Origin: Virgibacillus sp. 7505
GTDB taxonomy: Bacteria > Bacillota > Bacilli > Bacillales > Amphibacillaceae
NCBI RefSeq assembly: GCF_002272135.1
Contig: NZ_NPBF01000033.1
Span: 124,001-188,000 of the forward strand
DNA length: 64,000 nucleotides
Reading direction: 5' to 3'
Under the pieces are notes generated by a model. The model searched no databases. It saw only the letters and a program-made list of their open reading frames with translations, and was not told the origin of the DNA. A program made the translations under genes and the position numbers. Shown here one piece after another: positions 39,208 to 48,570 of this stretch; the first letter of the stretch is position 1, and the number at the start of each line of letters is the position of its first letter.

Positions 39208-40572
39208 TTATGTTAATGCAGTTTCCGGAACAGCTGCCTGTTCTTTCTTTTCCCAAGGACGGGAACGCCATCTCCGGTAAGCGAAGAAGCCGCGGAACCA
39301 TTCGTCCACACCCATCGCGATCCAGACCCCAAGTAAACCAAGACCGAAGGATACGCCAAGTGTGTAGCTAAGGAGTACAGCAATACCCCACATGCTGATG
39401 ACTCCGATGATTGCTGGGAATTTTGCATCTCCAGCAGACTTGAGTGAACTCATCAAGACGATATTCATTGCACGGCCAGGCTCCGTGAAGGCAACTGCCC
39501 AAAGGATGGGGATACCTACTGCCAGAATAGCCGGATCATCTGTGAACATTTCCAGGATAGGTGCTCCAGTCAATGCAAATCCTAATGAAACAATGAAAGA
39601 AGCAACCATTGCTATCTTCAGTGTACGCAAGCCTCGTTTGAGCGCACGATCGAATTGTTTGCCGCCGATATATCGAGATACAAGCAGCTGCGTACCTTCC
39701 GCAATAGACAATGTAAACAGGTAGCATAGCATGGAAATATTATTGATATATACACGCGCAGCCAGTGAAGCATCGCCGAAATTCGCTACAATAGCTGTGA
39801 TGACAATCTGCGAATATTGATAAGATAAGTTTTCTGCAGCAGAAGGTACACCGATTACCAGGATATCCTTGATATCTTGTACGTTCAGCTTAATCAAATG
39901 TGTACCTGTAAAACGGATTGCCAGATAACGATAAACAAAGTAGAACAATACAACAACCGCAAAAATACGGGCAATCACGATTGTCCAGGATACTCCGACA
40001 ACACCGGTGATCGGCATACCGAACAATCCAAAGATAGCAATCATATAGCCTAGCACACTCAGAACATTCATCAATACGGCAACAACCATGGAAACCTTCG
40101 TCCGGCCATTTGCCCGTAAGATTGCACTAAGTGTTAATGATAGAGATTCCAAGAATAAAGATGCACCGCATATTTTCACAAAGGTGGTAGCATAAGCGAG
40201 TGTCTCACCTTTTAAATCAAAGAAACTTAAAAATACAGAACCGAACAAAACGACAACAGCAGAAACGATCAAGCCAAACCAAAAGTTCATACCGAACGCT
40301 GTCCGAGCTGTCTGCCGGGCATGCGCCAAATCCTCTGCACCGAGCTTCTGGCCGATGATGATCATAGAAGCAATAGACGTGACGTTAAAAACCAAAATAA
40401 AAATGCTAATCAGCTGATTCGCTACGCCGACTCCGGCAGCAGCTAAATCTGAGTAATGACTCAGCATCAGTGTAGCAACAATACCCATTCCCATATGAAG
40501 TGCTAATTCAATAAACAGCGGCCAAGAGATGCGAAACAATGTTTGCTCAGATGTAGAAGTTGGGTTACCCAA
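39208..40572 (-). CDS. MATE-family multidrug/toxin efflux transporter
   Basis: 454 residues with twelve hydrophobic segments in two similar halves, and MATE signatures: FRISWPLFIELALHMGMGIV at the start, the post-TM2 IIIGQKLGAEDLAHARQTAR, and its counterpart QLLVSRYIGGKQFDRALKRG in the second half. It exports cationic compounds against Na or H. Closest in style to B. subtilis YisQ/YoeA-type proteins; substrate unknown. A TTTACA/TAATAT promoter lies 40-75 bases upstream. Confidence 0.9.
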   Translation of the reverse strand: MGNPTSTSEQTLFRISWPLFIELALHMGMGIVATLMLSHYSDLAAAGVGVANQLISIFILVFNVTSIASMIIIGQKLGAEDLAHARQTARTAFGMNFWFGLIVSAVVVLFGSVFLSFFDLKGETLAYATTFVKICGASLFLESLSLTLSAILRANGRTKVSMVVAVLMNVLSVLGYMIAIFGLFGMPITGVVGVSWTIVIARIFAVVVLFYFVYRYLAIRFTGTHLIKLNVQDIKDILVIGVPSAAENLSYQYSQIVITAIVANFGDASLAARVYINNISMLCYLFTLSIAEGTQLLVSRYIGGKQFDRALKRGLRTLKIAMVASFIVSLGFALTGAPILEMFTDDPAILAVGIPILWAVAFTEPGRAMNIVLMSSLKSAGDAKFPAIIGVISMWGIAVLLSYTLGVSFGLGLLGVWIAMGVDEWFRGFFAYRRWRSRPWEKKEQAAVPETALT

Positions 40573-40736
40573 CAGACATTCTCCTTTTCGTTAAAATCAA
40601 ACTCACTCTATATTAATCCTTTTTTTGAGAATGTAAAGGGCTTTACCTAAAAAAGACAAAAATTATTTTTTGACTCTACATCAGCTCTATAAACGCTTAT
40701 TCCCTCGCTGTTTAGTGAGTATTCTCACAATTTTCC

Positions 40737-40750
40737 AGGAAGCGTTTTCA
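40737..40750 (-). promoter_or_regulatory. cre-like site in the MATE upstream region
   Basis: Minus strand TGAAAACGCTTCCT matches cre at 12 of 14 positions. It is 165 bases upstream of the MATE start, far for direct repression. The rest of the 290-base gap shows only the MATE promoter (TTTACA, 16 bases, TAATAT, about 40603-40630) and the acs terminator. Confidence 0.35.
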
Positions 40751-40856
40751 AAGAAAAATAACAAATCCTCTAACTCCTTTCGCTGCATTTCATTGACAAC
40801 CTATGCTCACTTTTATCAATTTTTTGAGATGACTTGTGGTGAAAACAAATTAAAAA

Positions 40857-40885
40857 AACGCCCTCCTTATTTGGAAGGCGTTTTT
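40857..40885 (-). terminator. Terminator of the metY-ssu-acs operon
   Basis: AACGCCTTCC and AACGCCCTCC-type arms (one G-U) around ATTT, with a T7 run on the minus strand; it overlaps the last codons of the acs gene. Confidence 0.8.
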
Positions 40886-42552
40886 AGAGCTGATTGTTTT
40901 TCTATTTCCTGCTGCTTCAATTCCCGGCGCAGGATCTTCCCGCTGATTTGTGTTTTCGGCAGTTCTTCCATTACTTCGATTTCCCTTGGAGCAGCATGAG
41001 CAGCCAGGTTCTTACGGACAAACAGTCGTAAAGATTCCAGCAGCTCTGGTGTTTCCTCATACCCGTCACGCAACGTGATGAAAGCTTTGACGATTTCCCC
41101 GCGAACAGGATCTGGTTTTCCGATTACCCCAGCTTCTGCAACTGCAGGATGTTCAATCAGTTTGCTTTCTACTTCAAAAGGACCGATTCGCTCACCGGAA
41201 GAATTGATCATATCATCGTTTCGGCCTTGGAAGAAGATATATCCTTCTTCATCCTTCAATGCTAGATCCCCCGAAATATACCAGCCTGGATAAACAAAGT
41301 AACTCTCATATTTTCCTCGGTCGCCCCAGATATCCTGCATAAGACCCGGCCACGGGGTCTTAACGGCAAGCTGACCAATTGAATTCGCCGGCAGCTCATT
41401 CCCCTCTTCATCGAGGATACCAACCTGAATGCCTGGGAATGCACGACCCATTGATCCCGGTTTGATGGGTTCAGAAGGCAGATTTACAATGATATGCCCG
41501 CCGGTTTCTGTCATCCACCACGTATCGTGGATACGTAGCTGTAAGTTATCCCACGCCCAAGTAATGACTTCCGGATTGAGCGGTTCTCCTACACTGAGGA
41601 TATGACGCAAGCTGGATAAATCATAATCCTTGTACAAATCTCCTTTTGCCTTGAGCAGACGGAAAGCAGTAGGTGCACTATAAAGTGTCGTTACTTTAAG
41701 CTCTTCAATTATTTTGTACCATGATTCTGCTTGGAAGCGTCCTCCTTGGATAACTATCGTCGCTCGGTTCAGCCATGGTGCAAACAAACCGTAGACGCTG
41801 CCAGTCACCCAACCTGGATGGGACGTGCACCAATACACATCATCATCTTGCACATCAAGTACCCACTTGCCGGATACAGCATGATGGATGAAAGAACGGT
41901 GGGCATGCAGGACGCCCTTCGGCTTACCAGTCGAGCCGCTCGTATAATGTATCAGCAGACCGTCTTCTCTGTCGACCCACTCTACTTCTCCTGAAACAGC
42001 CGCATCAGGCTCGGCTGCATCAATTTCTTCTATTAAAAGAATTTCCTGCAAGGAAGGGATATCCTCGGCCGGTACTCGGTTTATCAAGTCCTGATCCGTT
42101 ATGAGCAGCGTACCACCGCAATCATTGATCCGATCACGCACTGCATCTTCCATGAAGGCTTCAAACAAAGGACCTGCGATGGCACCGATGCGGATCGTCG
42201 CCAGGATAGCAACATAGCATTCCGGATTCTTCGGTAAAAAGATAAAAACGCGATCGCCTTTTTCCACTCCATGTGATCGGAGGACCTTTGCATAATGCTC
42301 AACTTTCTGCTGCAGCTGTTCGAATGTCAAACTGGATTGCAGCACTCCATCTTTCACATAATGCAAGGCCGTTTTCGCACCATAGCCTTCCTCGACGTGG
42401 CGGTCGACAGCTTCATAGGATGCGTTGCATTTTCCATCTTTCCTGCTGGACAACTTTTCTTCCAGATCCTTCCAGTCATGGTTGTTAACTGCCTCTTGAT
42501 AGCTTGGCAGATTATGCTTTCTGTCCGATTTCGGTGACAAGGCTGTAGTCAT
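40867..42552 (-). CDS. AMP-dependent acyl-CoA synthetase, AcsA-like
   Basis: 561 residues, ANL superfamily. HYTSGSTGKPKGVLHAHR (P-loop), DTWWMTETGG, the hinge ISGDLALKDEEGYIFFQGRNDDMINSSGERIGPFEVE and C-terminal PKTQISGKILRREL with the adenylation Lys. It resembles B. subtilis AcsA (acetyl-CoA synthetase), but the usual PKTRSGK has become PKTQISGK, one residue longer, and the gene ends an S-box-controlled sulfur operon, so the acid it activates may not be acetate. A carboxylate made from an imported sulfonate would fit; that is inference. Its start overlaps the ABC ATPase gene by 41 bases. Confidence 0.85.
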   Translation of the reverse strand: MTTALSPKSDRKHNLPSYQEAVNNHDWKDLEEKLSSRKDGKCNASYEAVDRHVEEGYGAKTALHYVKDGVLQSSLTFEQLQQKVEHYAKVLRSHGVEKGDRVFIFLPKNPECYVAILATIRIGAIAGPLFEAFMEDAVRDRINDCGGTLLITDQDLINRVPAEDIPSLQEILLIEEIDAAEPDAAVSGEVEWVDREDGLLIHYTSGSTGKPKGVLHAHRSFIHHAVSGKWVLDVQDDDVYWCTSHPGWVTGSVYGLFAPWLNRATIVIQGGRFQAESWYKIIEELKVTTLYSAPTAFRLLKAKGDLYKDYDLSSLRHILSVGEPLNPEVITWAWDNLQLRIHDTWWMTETGGHIIVNLPSEPIKPGSMGRAFPGIQVGILDEEGNELPANSIGQLAVKTPWPGLMQDIWGDRGKYESYFVYPGWYISGDLALKDEEGYIFFQGRNDDMINSSGERIGPFEVESKLIEHPAVAEAGVIGKPDPVRGEIVKAFITLRDGYEETPELLESLRLFVRKNLAAHAAPREIEVMEELPKTQISGKILRRELKQQEIEKQSALKTPSK

Positions 42553-43264
42553 ATGTCTGTTCCTTCCCTTCCAGTAAATCCAGAATGTCTTCTTTCCATT
42601 TTCCTAGCGCTGCACTACCTCGGGAACGCGGTCTTGATAAAGCTATTTTCAAGTCTTTGGCCAAAGTCGATGGCCGCCCCTGCAGGAGCAGTACACGATC
42701 ACTCAGATACAAAGCCTCATCGATATCATGCGTAACGAGAATAATTGTTGTTCCAGTTGTTTCCCAGATCTTCAATAGCAGCTCTTGCAGCTGCATTTTC
42801 GTAAATGCATCCAGCGCACTGAATGGCTCATCCAGCAGCAGGATATCGGGCTCTGTCACAAGCGCGCGTGCAATAGCTCCCCGTTGTGCCATACCGCCGG
42901 AAAGCTCCCGTGGATATAGTTTTTCTGCATCTTTCAATCCAACTAGCTCCAAATACCGCCTTGCCTTTGCCTCATTTTCTTTGCGGTCGCCCTTCAAGCC
43001 GAAAGTGGCATTGGCCAAGACTGTTTTCCAAGGCAGGAGCCGCGGTTCCTGAAAGATAAAGCCGACACGCTGATCAGAAGGGATGCTGATATTGCCTTCA
43101 TAATCCGAATCAAGACCTGCCAGTGCCCGCAGAACAGTACTCTTGCCGCAACCGCTTGTACCGAGCAGACTTACGATTTCTCCTTTTCCGACTGAGAAAT
43201 CCACTTGCTGCAATACTTGTTTTTCGCCGAAGCGTCGTCCAAGTGCCTTCACTTGTAGTGTCAT
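42512..43264 (-). CDS. ssuB: ABC transporter ATPase, SsuB/TauB-like
   Basis: 250 residues. Walker A GTSGCGKST, Q-loop FQEPRLLPW, signature LSGGMAQRGAIARAL, Walker B ILLLDEPFSALD and the switch His in VTHDIDEAL. The FQEPRLLPW block is typical of nitrate/sulfonate/taurine importers. It energises uptake through the permease at 43277 and the lipoprotein at 44060. Confidence 0.9.
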   Translation of the reverse strand: MTLQVKALGRRFGEKQVLQQVDFSVGKGEIVSLLGTSGCGKSTVLRALAGLDSDYEGNISIPSDQRVGFIFQEPRLLPWKTVLANATFGLKGDRKENEAKARRYLELVGLKDAEKLYPRELSGGMAQRGAIARALVTEPDILLLDEPFSALDAFTKMQLQELLLKIWETTGTTIILVTHDIDEALYLSDRVLLLQGRPSTLAKDLKIALSRPRSRGSAALGKWKEDILDLLEGKEQTYDYSLVTEIGQKA

Positions 43265-43276
43265 GCTGATCCCCCC

Positions 43277-44053
43277 TCATTTCGCTAATGCTGTATCCTG
43301 CCAATGAAGCGATCGCTTCTGAATAAGCTTTAACACCCAATCCGTCAATTTACCAAGCAGTGCAAATAAGAAAATGCTGGCGATGATCACATCGGGAGCG
43401 TATGTGTTCTGCCCTAAAATAAGCAAATAACCAAGCCCTTGGCTGGCACCCATAATCTCTGCTGCTACAACGAACATCCAGCCTAATCCAAGACCGCTTC
43501 GTAAACCGGTTAGGAAAGACGGCAGGGACGCCGGAAGAATGATTCTTCTTACAAGCGCTACTCCATCAAGGCCGTACATTCTGCCTACTTCAATCAGTTT
43601 TCGATCCACTCCGCGAATACCATCAACGATATTCAAATAAACAGGGAAGAACACACCGACTGCAATCAATGTAACTTTCGATGTTTCTCCAATACCCATC
43701 CAAAGGATGAATAATGGAACCCAGGCCAGTGATGGGATGCTCCGGAATGCTTGGATCAGCGGATCGAAAAATCGTTCCACAAGCTCAGAATAGCCGACAA
43801 GTGTACCTAATAGAATTGCTGCGATAGACCCGATGATGAAACCGACAAACAGCCGGTAAACAGTAAGTAATACATGATCCTGCAGCGTACCATCCTGCAA
43901 GTATGTAATGATAGTCGACAAAATGGCACTAGGCGCAGGCAGCTGATAGGCAGGAATGACTCCTGCTCTGCTCAGAATCTCCCATGCTGCCAGCAAAACA
44001 ATCGGCAGCAGGGAACCGAGCAGTACAGGATGTGTTCTTAATTTCTTCCACAT
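43277..44053 (-). CDS. ssuC: ABC transporter permease, SsuC/TauC-like
   Basis: 258 residues, about six membrane segments, with the EAA loop GRMYGLDGVALVRRIILPASLPSFLTGLR of BPD permeases and the SIPSLAWVPLFILWMGIGE block shared by sulfonate, nitrate and thiamine-precursor importers. 12 bases upstream of ssuB and 6 downstream of the binding-protein gene. Confidence 0.9.
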   Translation of the reverse strand: MWKKLRTHPVLLGSLLPIVLLAAWEILSRAGVIPAYQLPAPSAILSTIITYLQDGTLQDHVLLTVYRLFVGFIIGSIAAILLGTLVGYSELVERFFDPLIQAFRSIPSLAWVPLFILWMGIGETSKVTLIAVGVFFPVYLNIVDGIRGVDRKLIEVGRMYGLDGVALVRRIILPASLPSFLTGLRSGLGLGWMFVVAAEIMGASQGLGYLLILGQNTYAPDVIIASIFLFALLGKLTDWVLKLIQKRSLHWQDTALAK

Positions 44054-44059
44054 AAATCA

Positions 44060-45061
44060 TCATTCCTCTCCAAGTTCTTGTGCGAATTTTGGTTCGATAT
44101 ACGAATCAACCGTTTCCGCTACATCTTTGTTGCCTTTCCATAGATTCGCTTTTTCCAGAACAGCGCCTGACTGATTCAGAATCTCCCGCTGTGTATCACC
44201 TGGTACAGATTCCGAGAAATCATTCCGTTCCAGCTGTTTTGCAGCAACTTCCTGGCTGATTCCCGCCTCTTTGGCAACAATCTCAGCTGTCTCTTCTGGA
44301 TTCTCTTCGATCCATGCTCTTGCTTTGTCATAAAGCTTCAAGACTTCCTTCACTTCTTCAGGATGATTTTCAGCAAATTCTTCCCGAACGTTCAGGAAAT
44401 TATATGTGTTGAAATCTTCGTTACGATAGAAAAGCTGGGCGTCATTTTCCAATTCAAGCTTCGCCATATGCGGGTCAAGTCCTGCCCATGCATCAACATC
44501 ACCTGACAGAAGAGCGCTAGCTCCATCTGCATGCTGTAAATTTACAATTTGAACATCCTGTTCGTCCAAACCAGCTTCCTGCAAAGAACGCTGAAGGAAG
44601 ATATACGGATCAGTCCCGACAGTTGCCGCGACTTTCTTCCCTTTCAAATCTGCCGGTTCTTGGATATCGCTGTCCTTAGCAGCAACCAATGCTGTCCATT
44701 CTGGTTTCGATGCCAGATATATACCTTGAATCGGATTGCCATTCGCCTTGGCAAGCAAGGCGGCACTGCCTGCTGTAGAACCGAAATCAACGCTGTTGCT
44801 GTTCAAAAATTCCAGTGCCTTATTAGATCCTTGGCTGAGAGTCCAAGTTACTTCGATGTCAGAATCCTTGAATGCTTCTTCTGCCCATCCTTTATTTTTT
44901 ATCACCAGACTTGCTGGGGAGTAGTAGGCATAATCCAAGCGAATTTGTTTTAGTTCACCTGATGCACTGCTGGAGTTTCCGCAAGCTGCCAGAAAGACGA
45001 TGACAACTAAACTAAGTAAAGCTAGTAAACTTCTTTTATCTATAAGGGGAATCTTATTCAT
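44060..45061 (-). CDS. ssuA: ABC transporter substrate-binding lipoprotein, SsuA-like
   Basis: 333 residues. Signal peptide with basic start ([11 protein letters not shown]), hydrophobic core and lipobox FLAACG. The NMT1/SsuA fold is seen in [61 protein letters not shown] and [15 protein letters not shown]. Ligand: likely an aliphatic sulfonate or similar sulfur compound, because the operon is led by a SAM riboswitch and metY. The ATG at 45061 overlaps the metY end by 8 bases; GGAG lies 9 bases before it. Confidence 0.88.
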   Translation of the reverse strand: MNKIPLIDKRSLLALLSLVVIVFLAACGNSSSASGELKQIRLDYAYYSPASLVIKNKGWAEEAFKDSDIEVTWTLSQGSNKALEFLNSNSVDFGSTAGSAALLAKANGNPIQGIYLASKPEWTALVAAKDSDIQEPADLKGKKVAATVGTDPYIFLQRSLQEAGLDEQDVQIVNLQHADGASALLSGDVDAWAGLDPHMAKLELENDAQLFYRNEDFNTYNFLNVREEFAENHPEEVKEVLKLYDKARAWIEENPEETAEIVAKEAGISQEVAAKQLERNDFSESVPGDTQREILNQSGAVLEKANLWKGNKDVAETVDSYIEPKFAQELGEE

Positions 45062-46844
45062 CAATCGTTACTCCTTTGTTATCTAGTTCACAGGCATACG
45101 TGCTGATCGAACCGCGCAAGCGCTGTGCTTCTTTGTATGTGCAGCGATTGTGAACGACTTCCAATCCTGCTTCTCTTGCAATAGCTGCGGCTTCCTGCGA
45201 AACGACTCCTTCTTGGAGCCAGAAGATTTCCGGGCGAACTTCCGCCGCTTCTTTAGCGAGTTCCACAGCTGCTTCAGGACTGCGGAAAATCTGAGCAATA
45301 TCGATTTTCTCAGGTACGCTTGTCAAATCAGGATAAGCTTTTTCTCCCAATACACTCGTTTCGGCAGGATTAACAGGGATGATTTTGTATCCGAGTCGCT
45401 GCATCTTCCGTGCCAAACGATTACTTGGACGTTGTTCCTTACTGCTCAAGCCCACTACTGCAATAGTTTTCTGACGTCCTGTCGCATCTGTCGCACTGCC
45501 GAGCGCTTCCCGGATGACGGCTTCATCATTGATAACGATTTTCCTTGACTCAGAACGGATTCCCGTCGCTTTTTCCAAGGCACGGTCTAAATCGTGGATT
45601 AGATCATCTACTGACTCGATTCCAACAGATAGACGTACCAATTCTTCTTTTACTCCTGTAGCAGCGAGTCCTTCCGCATCCAGCTGTAGATGTGTTGTTG
45701 ACGCAGGATGAATAATCAATGATTTGGCATCCCCGACATTGGCAACGTGTGACCATAGTGCAACATTGTTGATCAAAGTAGCACCAGCTTTTCTGCCGCC
45801 TTTGATACCGAAGTTGACAATCGAACCAGTACCGTTCGGAAGCACTCTCTTACCTATTTCATACGATGGATGGCTGCTGAGCCCAGGGTAAGCAACCCAA
45901 TCGACTGCCGGATGCTGTTCCAGATAGGTCGCAAGCTTTTCTGCATTTTGAACATGACGTTCAACGCGCAGGTGCAACGTTTCCAGCCCCTGAATCAGCT
46001 GCCATGCATTAAACGGGCTTAGCGCAGCACCTAAATCGCGGAGCAATTGCACACGCAATTTCGTGCTGAAAGCGAGTGTGCCAAAATCAAATGCATAACG
46101 GATGCCGTTGTAGCTTGGATCAGGTTCTGTAAATGTCGGAAATTTCGGTGAATTCCAATCAAACCTGCCTCCGTCTACAATCAACCCTCCTATAGAAGTA
46201 CCATGACCGCCAATCCACTTTGTTGCACTATGGACGACAATATCAGCACCAAGCGTAATCGGTTTGCTCAAAATCGGTGTAGCAAATGTACTGTCGACGA
46301 TTAGAGGAATACCAGCATCGTGTGCCACAGCCGCTACTGCTTCCACGTCTAGTACATGCAGACTCGGATTCCCGATGATTTCAGCAAAAACAGCCTTCGT
46401 TTTGTCTGTAATTGCTGCGCGGAAAGCTTCCGGATCAGTCGGATCGACGAATTTAACGGTGATTCCGTAGCGTGGCAGTGTCGTCTGGAAAAGATTGTAC
46501 GTTCCGCCATAGAGATTGGTCGCTGCTACGATTTCATCTCCAGCGCCTGCCAAATTGAGAATGCTGTAGCTGATTGCTGCCATACCAGACGCGACACCGA
46601 CTGCTGCAACGCCGTCTTCCAGCAATGCAATCCGTTTTTCCAATACGTCAACCGTCGGATTACCAATACGGGAATATATGTTACCAGGCTCATCCAAGGC
46701 GAATAGGCGCTCTGCATGATCTGTATCATGGAAAAGGTAAGAAGTTGTTTGATAAAGCGGCACCGCTCTTGAACCTGTTGTCGGATCTGGTGCTTGCCCG
46801 CCGTGTAATGCTAATGTCTCTGCTTTATAAACTTGATCTGTCAT
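45054..46844 (-). CDS. metY: O-acetylhomoserine sulfhydrylase fused to a CoA-binding (YccU/YneT-like) domain
   Basis: 596 residues. Residues 1 to about 430 are a Cys/Met-metabolism PLP enzyme of the MetY type: [40 protein letters not shown], the PLP Lys in [12 protein letters not shown], and [13 protein letters not shown]. It joins O-acetylhomoserine with sulfide (or methanethiol) to homocysteine (or methionine). From about 455 to 590 follows a separate Rossmann CoA-binding domain ([23 protein letters not shown] split over strand and helix, [22 protein letters not shown]-like, CTYKEAQRL). The frame is open 50 codons more, but these read through the S-box; GGAGG precedes the ATG at 46844. The role of the added domain is unknown. 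Confidence 0.92.
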   Translation of the reverse strand: MTDQVYKAETLALHGGQAPDPTTGSRAVPLYQTTSYLFHDTDHAERLFALDEPGNIYSRIGNPTVDVLEKRIALLEDGVAAVGVASGMAAISYSILNLAGAGDEIVAATNLYGGTYNLFQTTLPRYGITVKFVDPTDPEAFRAAITDKTKAVFAEIIGNPSLHVLDVEAVAAVAHDAGIPLIVDSTFATPILSKPITLGADIVVHSATKWIGGHGTSIGGLIVDGGRFDWNSPKFPTFTEPDPSYNGIRYAFDFGTLAFSTKLRVQLLRDLGAALSPFNAWQLIQGLETLHLRVERHVQNAEKLATYLEQHPAVDWVAYPGLSSHPSYEIGKRVLPNGTGSIVNFGIKGGRKAGATLINNVALWSHVANVGDAKSLIIHPASTTHLQLDAEGLAATGVKEELVRLSVGIESVDDLIHDLDRALEKATGIRSESRKIVINDEAVIREALGSATDATGRQKTIAVVGLSSKEQRPSNRLARKMQRLGYKIIPVNPAETSVLGEKAYPDLTSVPEKIDIAQIFRSPEAAVELAKEAAEVRPEIFWLQEGVVSQEAAAIAREAGLEVVHNRCTYKEAQRLRGSISTYACELDNKGVTIDE

Positions 46845-46872
46845 TTTGTCATTCCTCCAATTATATATAGAT

Positions 46873-47024
46873 GAAAAAAGCAGCTTCTGGTAAGAAGCTG
46901 CTGCATAAGCATGGAACTTCTTATCTCTCAAACTCTTTGTTTGCTGGAAGTAGCACCTTCCAAGCATTGCTGCTTGCAGGTTGCCGGGCATCATCGGACC
47001 AGTCCCTCCGCCTCTCTTGATAAG
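46873..47024 (-). promoter_or_regulatory. SAM (S-box, SAM-I) riboswitch controlling metY-ssuABC-acs
   Basis: Minus strand: CTTATCAAGAGAGGCGGAGG then GACTGG, GATGATGCCCGGCAACCTGC, GGTGCTA and the P1 return GAGAGATAAG, the canonical SAM-I core. It ends in a terminator, AGCAGCTTCT...AGAAGCTGCT plus T6 (46874-46902). High SAM should stop transcription before metY. The promoter must lie in the end of metX. Confidence 0.95.
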
Positions 47025-47027
47025 CTA

Positions 47028-48095
47028 TTATGAAATTTTTATAGGTTGCTGAAGCAACTGGCGGATATGATGTCCCCACTTCTCAAATTCAAGCAGAAAG
47101 CCATCATGTCCATAGATTGTTGTTACATCTACATGGCGCGCACCCGGAACTTCCGCCGCGAAGCGGCTAATCTCTTCCGGAGGGAACAGCAGATCCCTCG
47201 AGAAGCCGAACGACAGTACAATCGCTTTTATTCTTTGGGCAGCAGACTGCCAGCCACCTCTGCCCCTTCCGATATCATGGCTGTTCATAGCCTTCAGTAA
47301 TGTCATGTAACAGTTGGCATCAAAACGATTGACGAGCTTCTCTCCTTGGTAGTTCAAGTATGATTCCACCTCATATGCTGCATCGTCCCTTTGGGATGCA
47401 GCGCGTCGGAAGCGCTCATTATATTGATGATCAGAACGGTAAGTAAGCATTCCTACCATCCGTGCAAGTCCAAGACCTGCGGCAGGTAATTTGTCTGCTG
47501 TGTAATTACCATTGTTCCAATTCGGATCAGATGTGATAGCTGTCTTGGCCAAATGATTATAGGCAATCGCATAGTCACTCACAAAAGGTGTAGCTGCAAG
47601 GGGGATTAGTACATCCATAAAATCCGGGTACATGACACCCCATTCCAGCACTTGCATCCCTCCTAATGATCCGCCGATCACAGCCCTCAAATGAGAGATT
47701 CCTAGCTTCTCCAACGCTATGCGCTGAACCGAAACCATGTCACGAATCGTGATAGCAGGAAATGCCGATGCGTACCTCACTCCCGAAATTGGATCTATTG
47801 ATAAGGCACTTGTTGTCCCGTTGCATCCGCCAAGCACATTGAATGTAATTATCTGATACCGGTCGGTGTCGATAAAACCTCCGGGCTGCAGCAATCCGCT
47901 CCACCAGCCTGGATCTGCACTGGTGCCGGCCGCAAACTGATCCCCTGTCAGAGCATGGCAGACCAGCACCGTTTCTCCCGATTCAGGACCGCTTTTTTCA
48001 TAAGCAACCTCTACCTTTGAAAGGATATGACCTGATTCAAGCTCGAAATCCCCGATGAGAAGTTTGCCGGTTTGGTATGACTGTTGTGACTTCAT
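47028..48095 (-). CDS. metX: Homoserine O-acetyltransferase MetX
   Basis: 355 residues, alpha/beta hydrolase fold. It makes O-acetylhomoserine, the substrate of MetY next door. Seen: VLVCHALTGDQFAAG, FNVLGGCNGTTSALS, the nucleophile Ser in VIGGSLGGMQVLEWG (about 148), the Asp in SFGFSRDLLFPPEE region and His in IYGHDGFLLEFEKWG. A TTG at 48119 is open, inside the Shine-Dalgarno region; the ATG at 48095 is taken as start, with GGAGG 13 bases before it. Led by its own S-box. Confidence 0.95.
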   Translation of the reverse strand: MKSQQSYQTGKLLIGDFELESGHILSKVEVAYEKSGPESGETVLVCHALTGDQFAAGTSADPGWWSGLLQPGGFIDTDRYQIITFNVLGGCNGTTSALSIDPISGVRYASAFPAITIRDMVSVQRIALEKLGISHLRAVIGGSLGGMQVLEWGVMYPDFMDVLIPLAATPFVSDYAIAYNHLAKTAITSDPNWNNGNYTADKLPAAGLGLARMVGMLTYRSDHQYNERFRRAASQRDDAAYEVESYLNYQGEKLVNRFDANCYMTLLKAMNSHDIGRGRGGWQSAAQRIKAIVLSFGFSRDLLFPPEEISRFAAEVPGARHVDVTTIYGHDGFLLEFEKWGHHIRQLLQQPIKIS

Positions 48096-48121
48096 GTTCC
48101 GTACGCTTCCTCCCCTCAAAT

Positions 48122-48283
48122 AAAAAAGCCACCCTGAGAGGACAGGGTGGCAATATGTACCGACTTGTCTCTCTCATCTCTAAAGTGCATACGCACTTTC
48201 AGGAATTAGCACCTTATAAGCATTTCTGCTTGCAGGTTGCCGGGCATCGTCGGGCCAGTCCCTCCGCCTCTCTTGATAAGAGC
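48122..48283 (-). promoter_or_regulatory. SAM (S-box, SAM-I) riboswitch controlling metX
   Basis: Minus strand: CTCTTATCAAGAGAGGCGGA then GGGACTGGCCCGACGATGCCC, GGCAACCTGC, AAGGTGCTA, and the P1 return GATGAGAG. The terminator GCCACCCTG/CAGGGTGGC plus T6 occupies 48122-48152, just before metX. Highly similar to the second S-box before metY. Confidence 0.96.
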
Positions 48284-48305
48284 TTGCTATTTATTTGTTA
48301 ACAGG

Positions 48306-48334
48306 ATTGTAGCATGTGTTATTTTATGAGTCAA
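48306..48334 (-). promoter_or_regulatory. Promoter of the metX S-box transcript
   Basis: Minus strand TTGACT, 17 bases, TACAAT, ending about 22 bases before the riboswitch start. Confidence 0.8.
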
Positions 48335-48385
48335 CTATAAATTCTGAAATTTCCATTTACACTATAAATATCCCTGGAAATTTGG

Positions 48386-48570
48386 ACGCCCCGCATCAGC
48401 TAATGCCAATGCGGGGCTAAAATGTAACTTTTCTATTGTAAGTAGAGGATACCTAATACATCCTCCTGCCGCGGTACTTGTTCCACATGGTAGTTTACAC
48501 TTAAACGATGCAATCCCTACCTCTATTGCATCCTCACGGCTCCTAGGCCGCTCCAGTCTGAATAAGTACT
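48386..48570 (-). other. Structured intergenic region of unknown function
   Basis: This lies in the 640-base gap between metX and amtB. On the minus strand: GATGCAAT and ATTGCATC form an 8-bp stem around AGAGGTAGGG (about 48507-48532); then GTGGAACAAGTACCGCGG; then a GAGGAT/ATCCTC hairpin (about 48445-48467); then a GC-rich hairpin GCCCCGCAT/ATGCGGGGC (about 48387-48418). The order resembles a riboswitch or leader RNA with a hairpin at its end, but no T run follows and no named family fits fully. No convincing reading frame is present. The rest of the gap up to 48830 shows nothing clear. Confidence 0.35.

Noticed and set aside
48386-48570. Lysine riboswitch or T-box
   Set aside because: Only short motifs match (AGAGGT, ACCGCGG). 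The distance between the parts is far too short for a lysine aptamer, and the contiguous T-box core AGGGTGGNACCGCG is absent.
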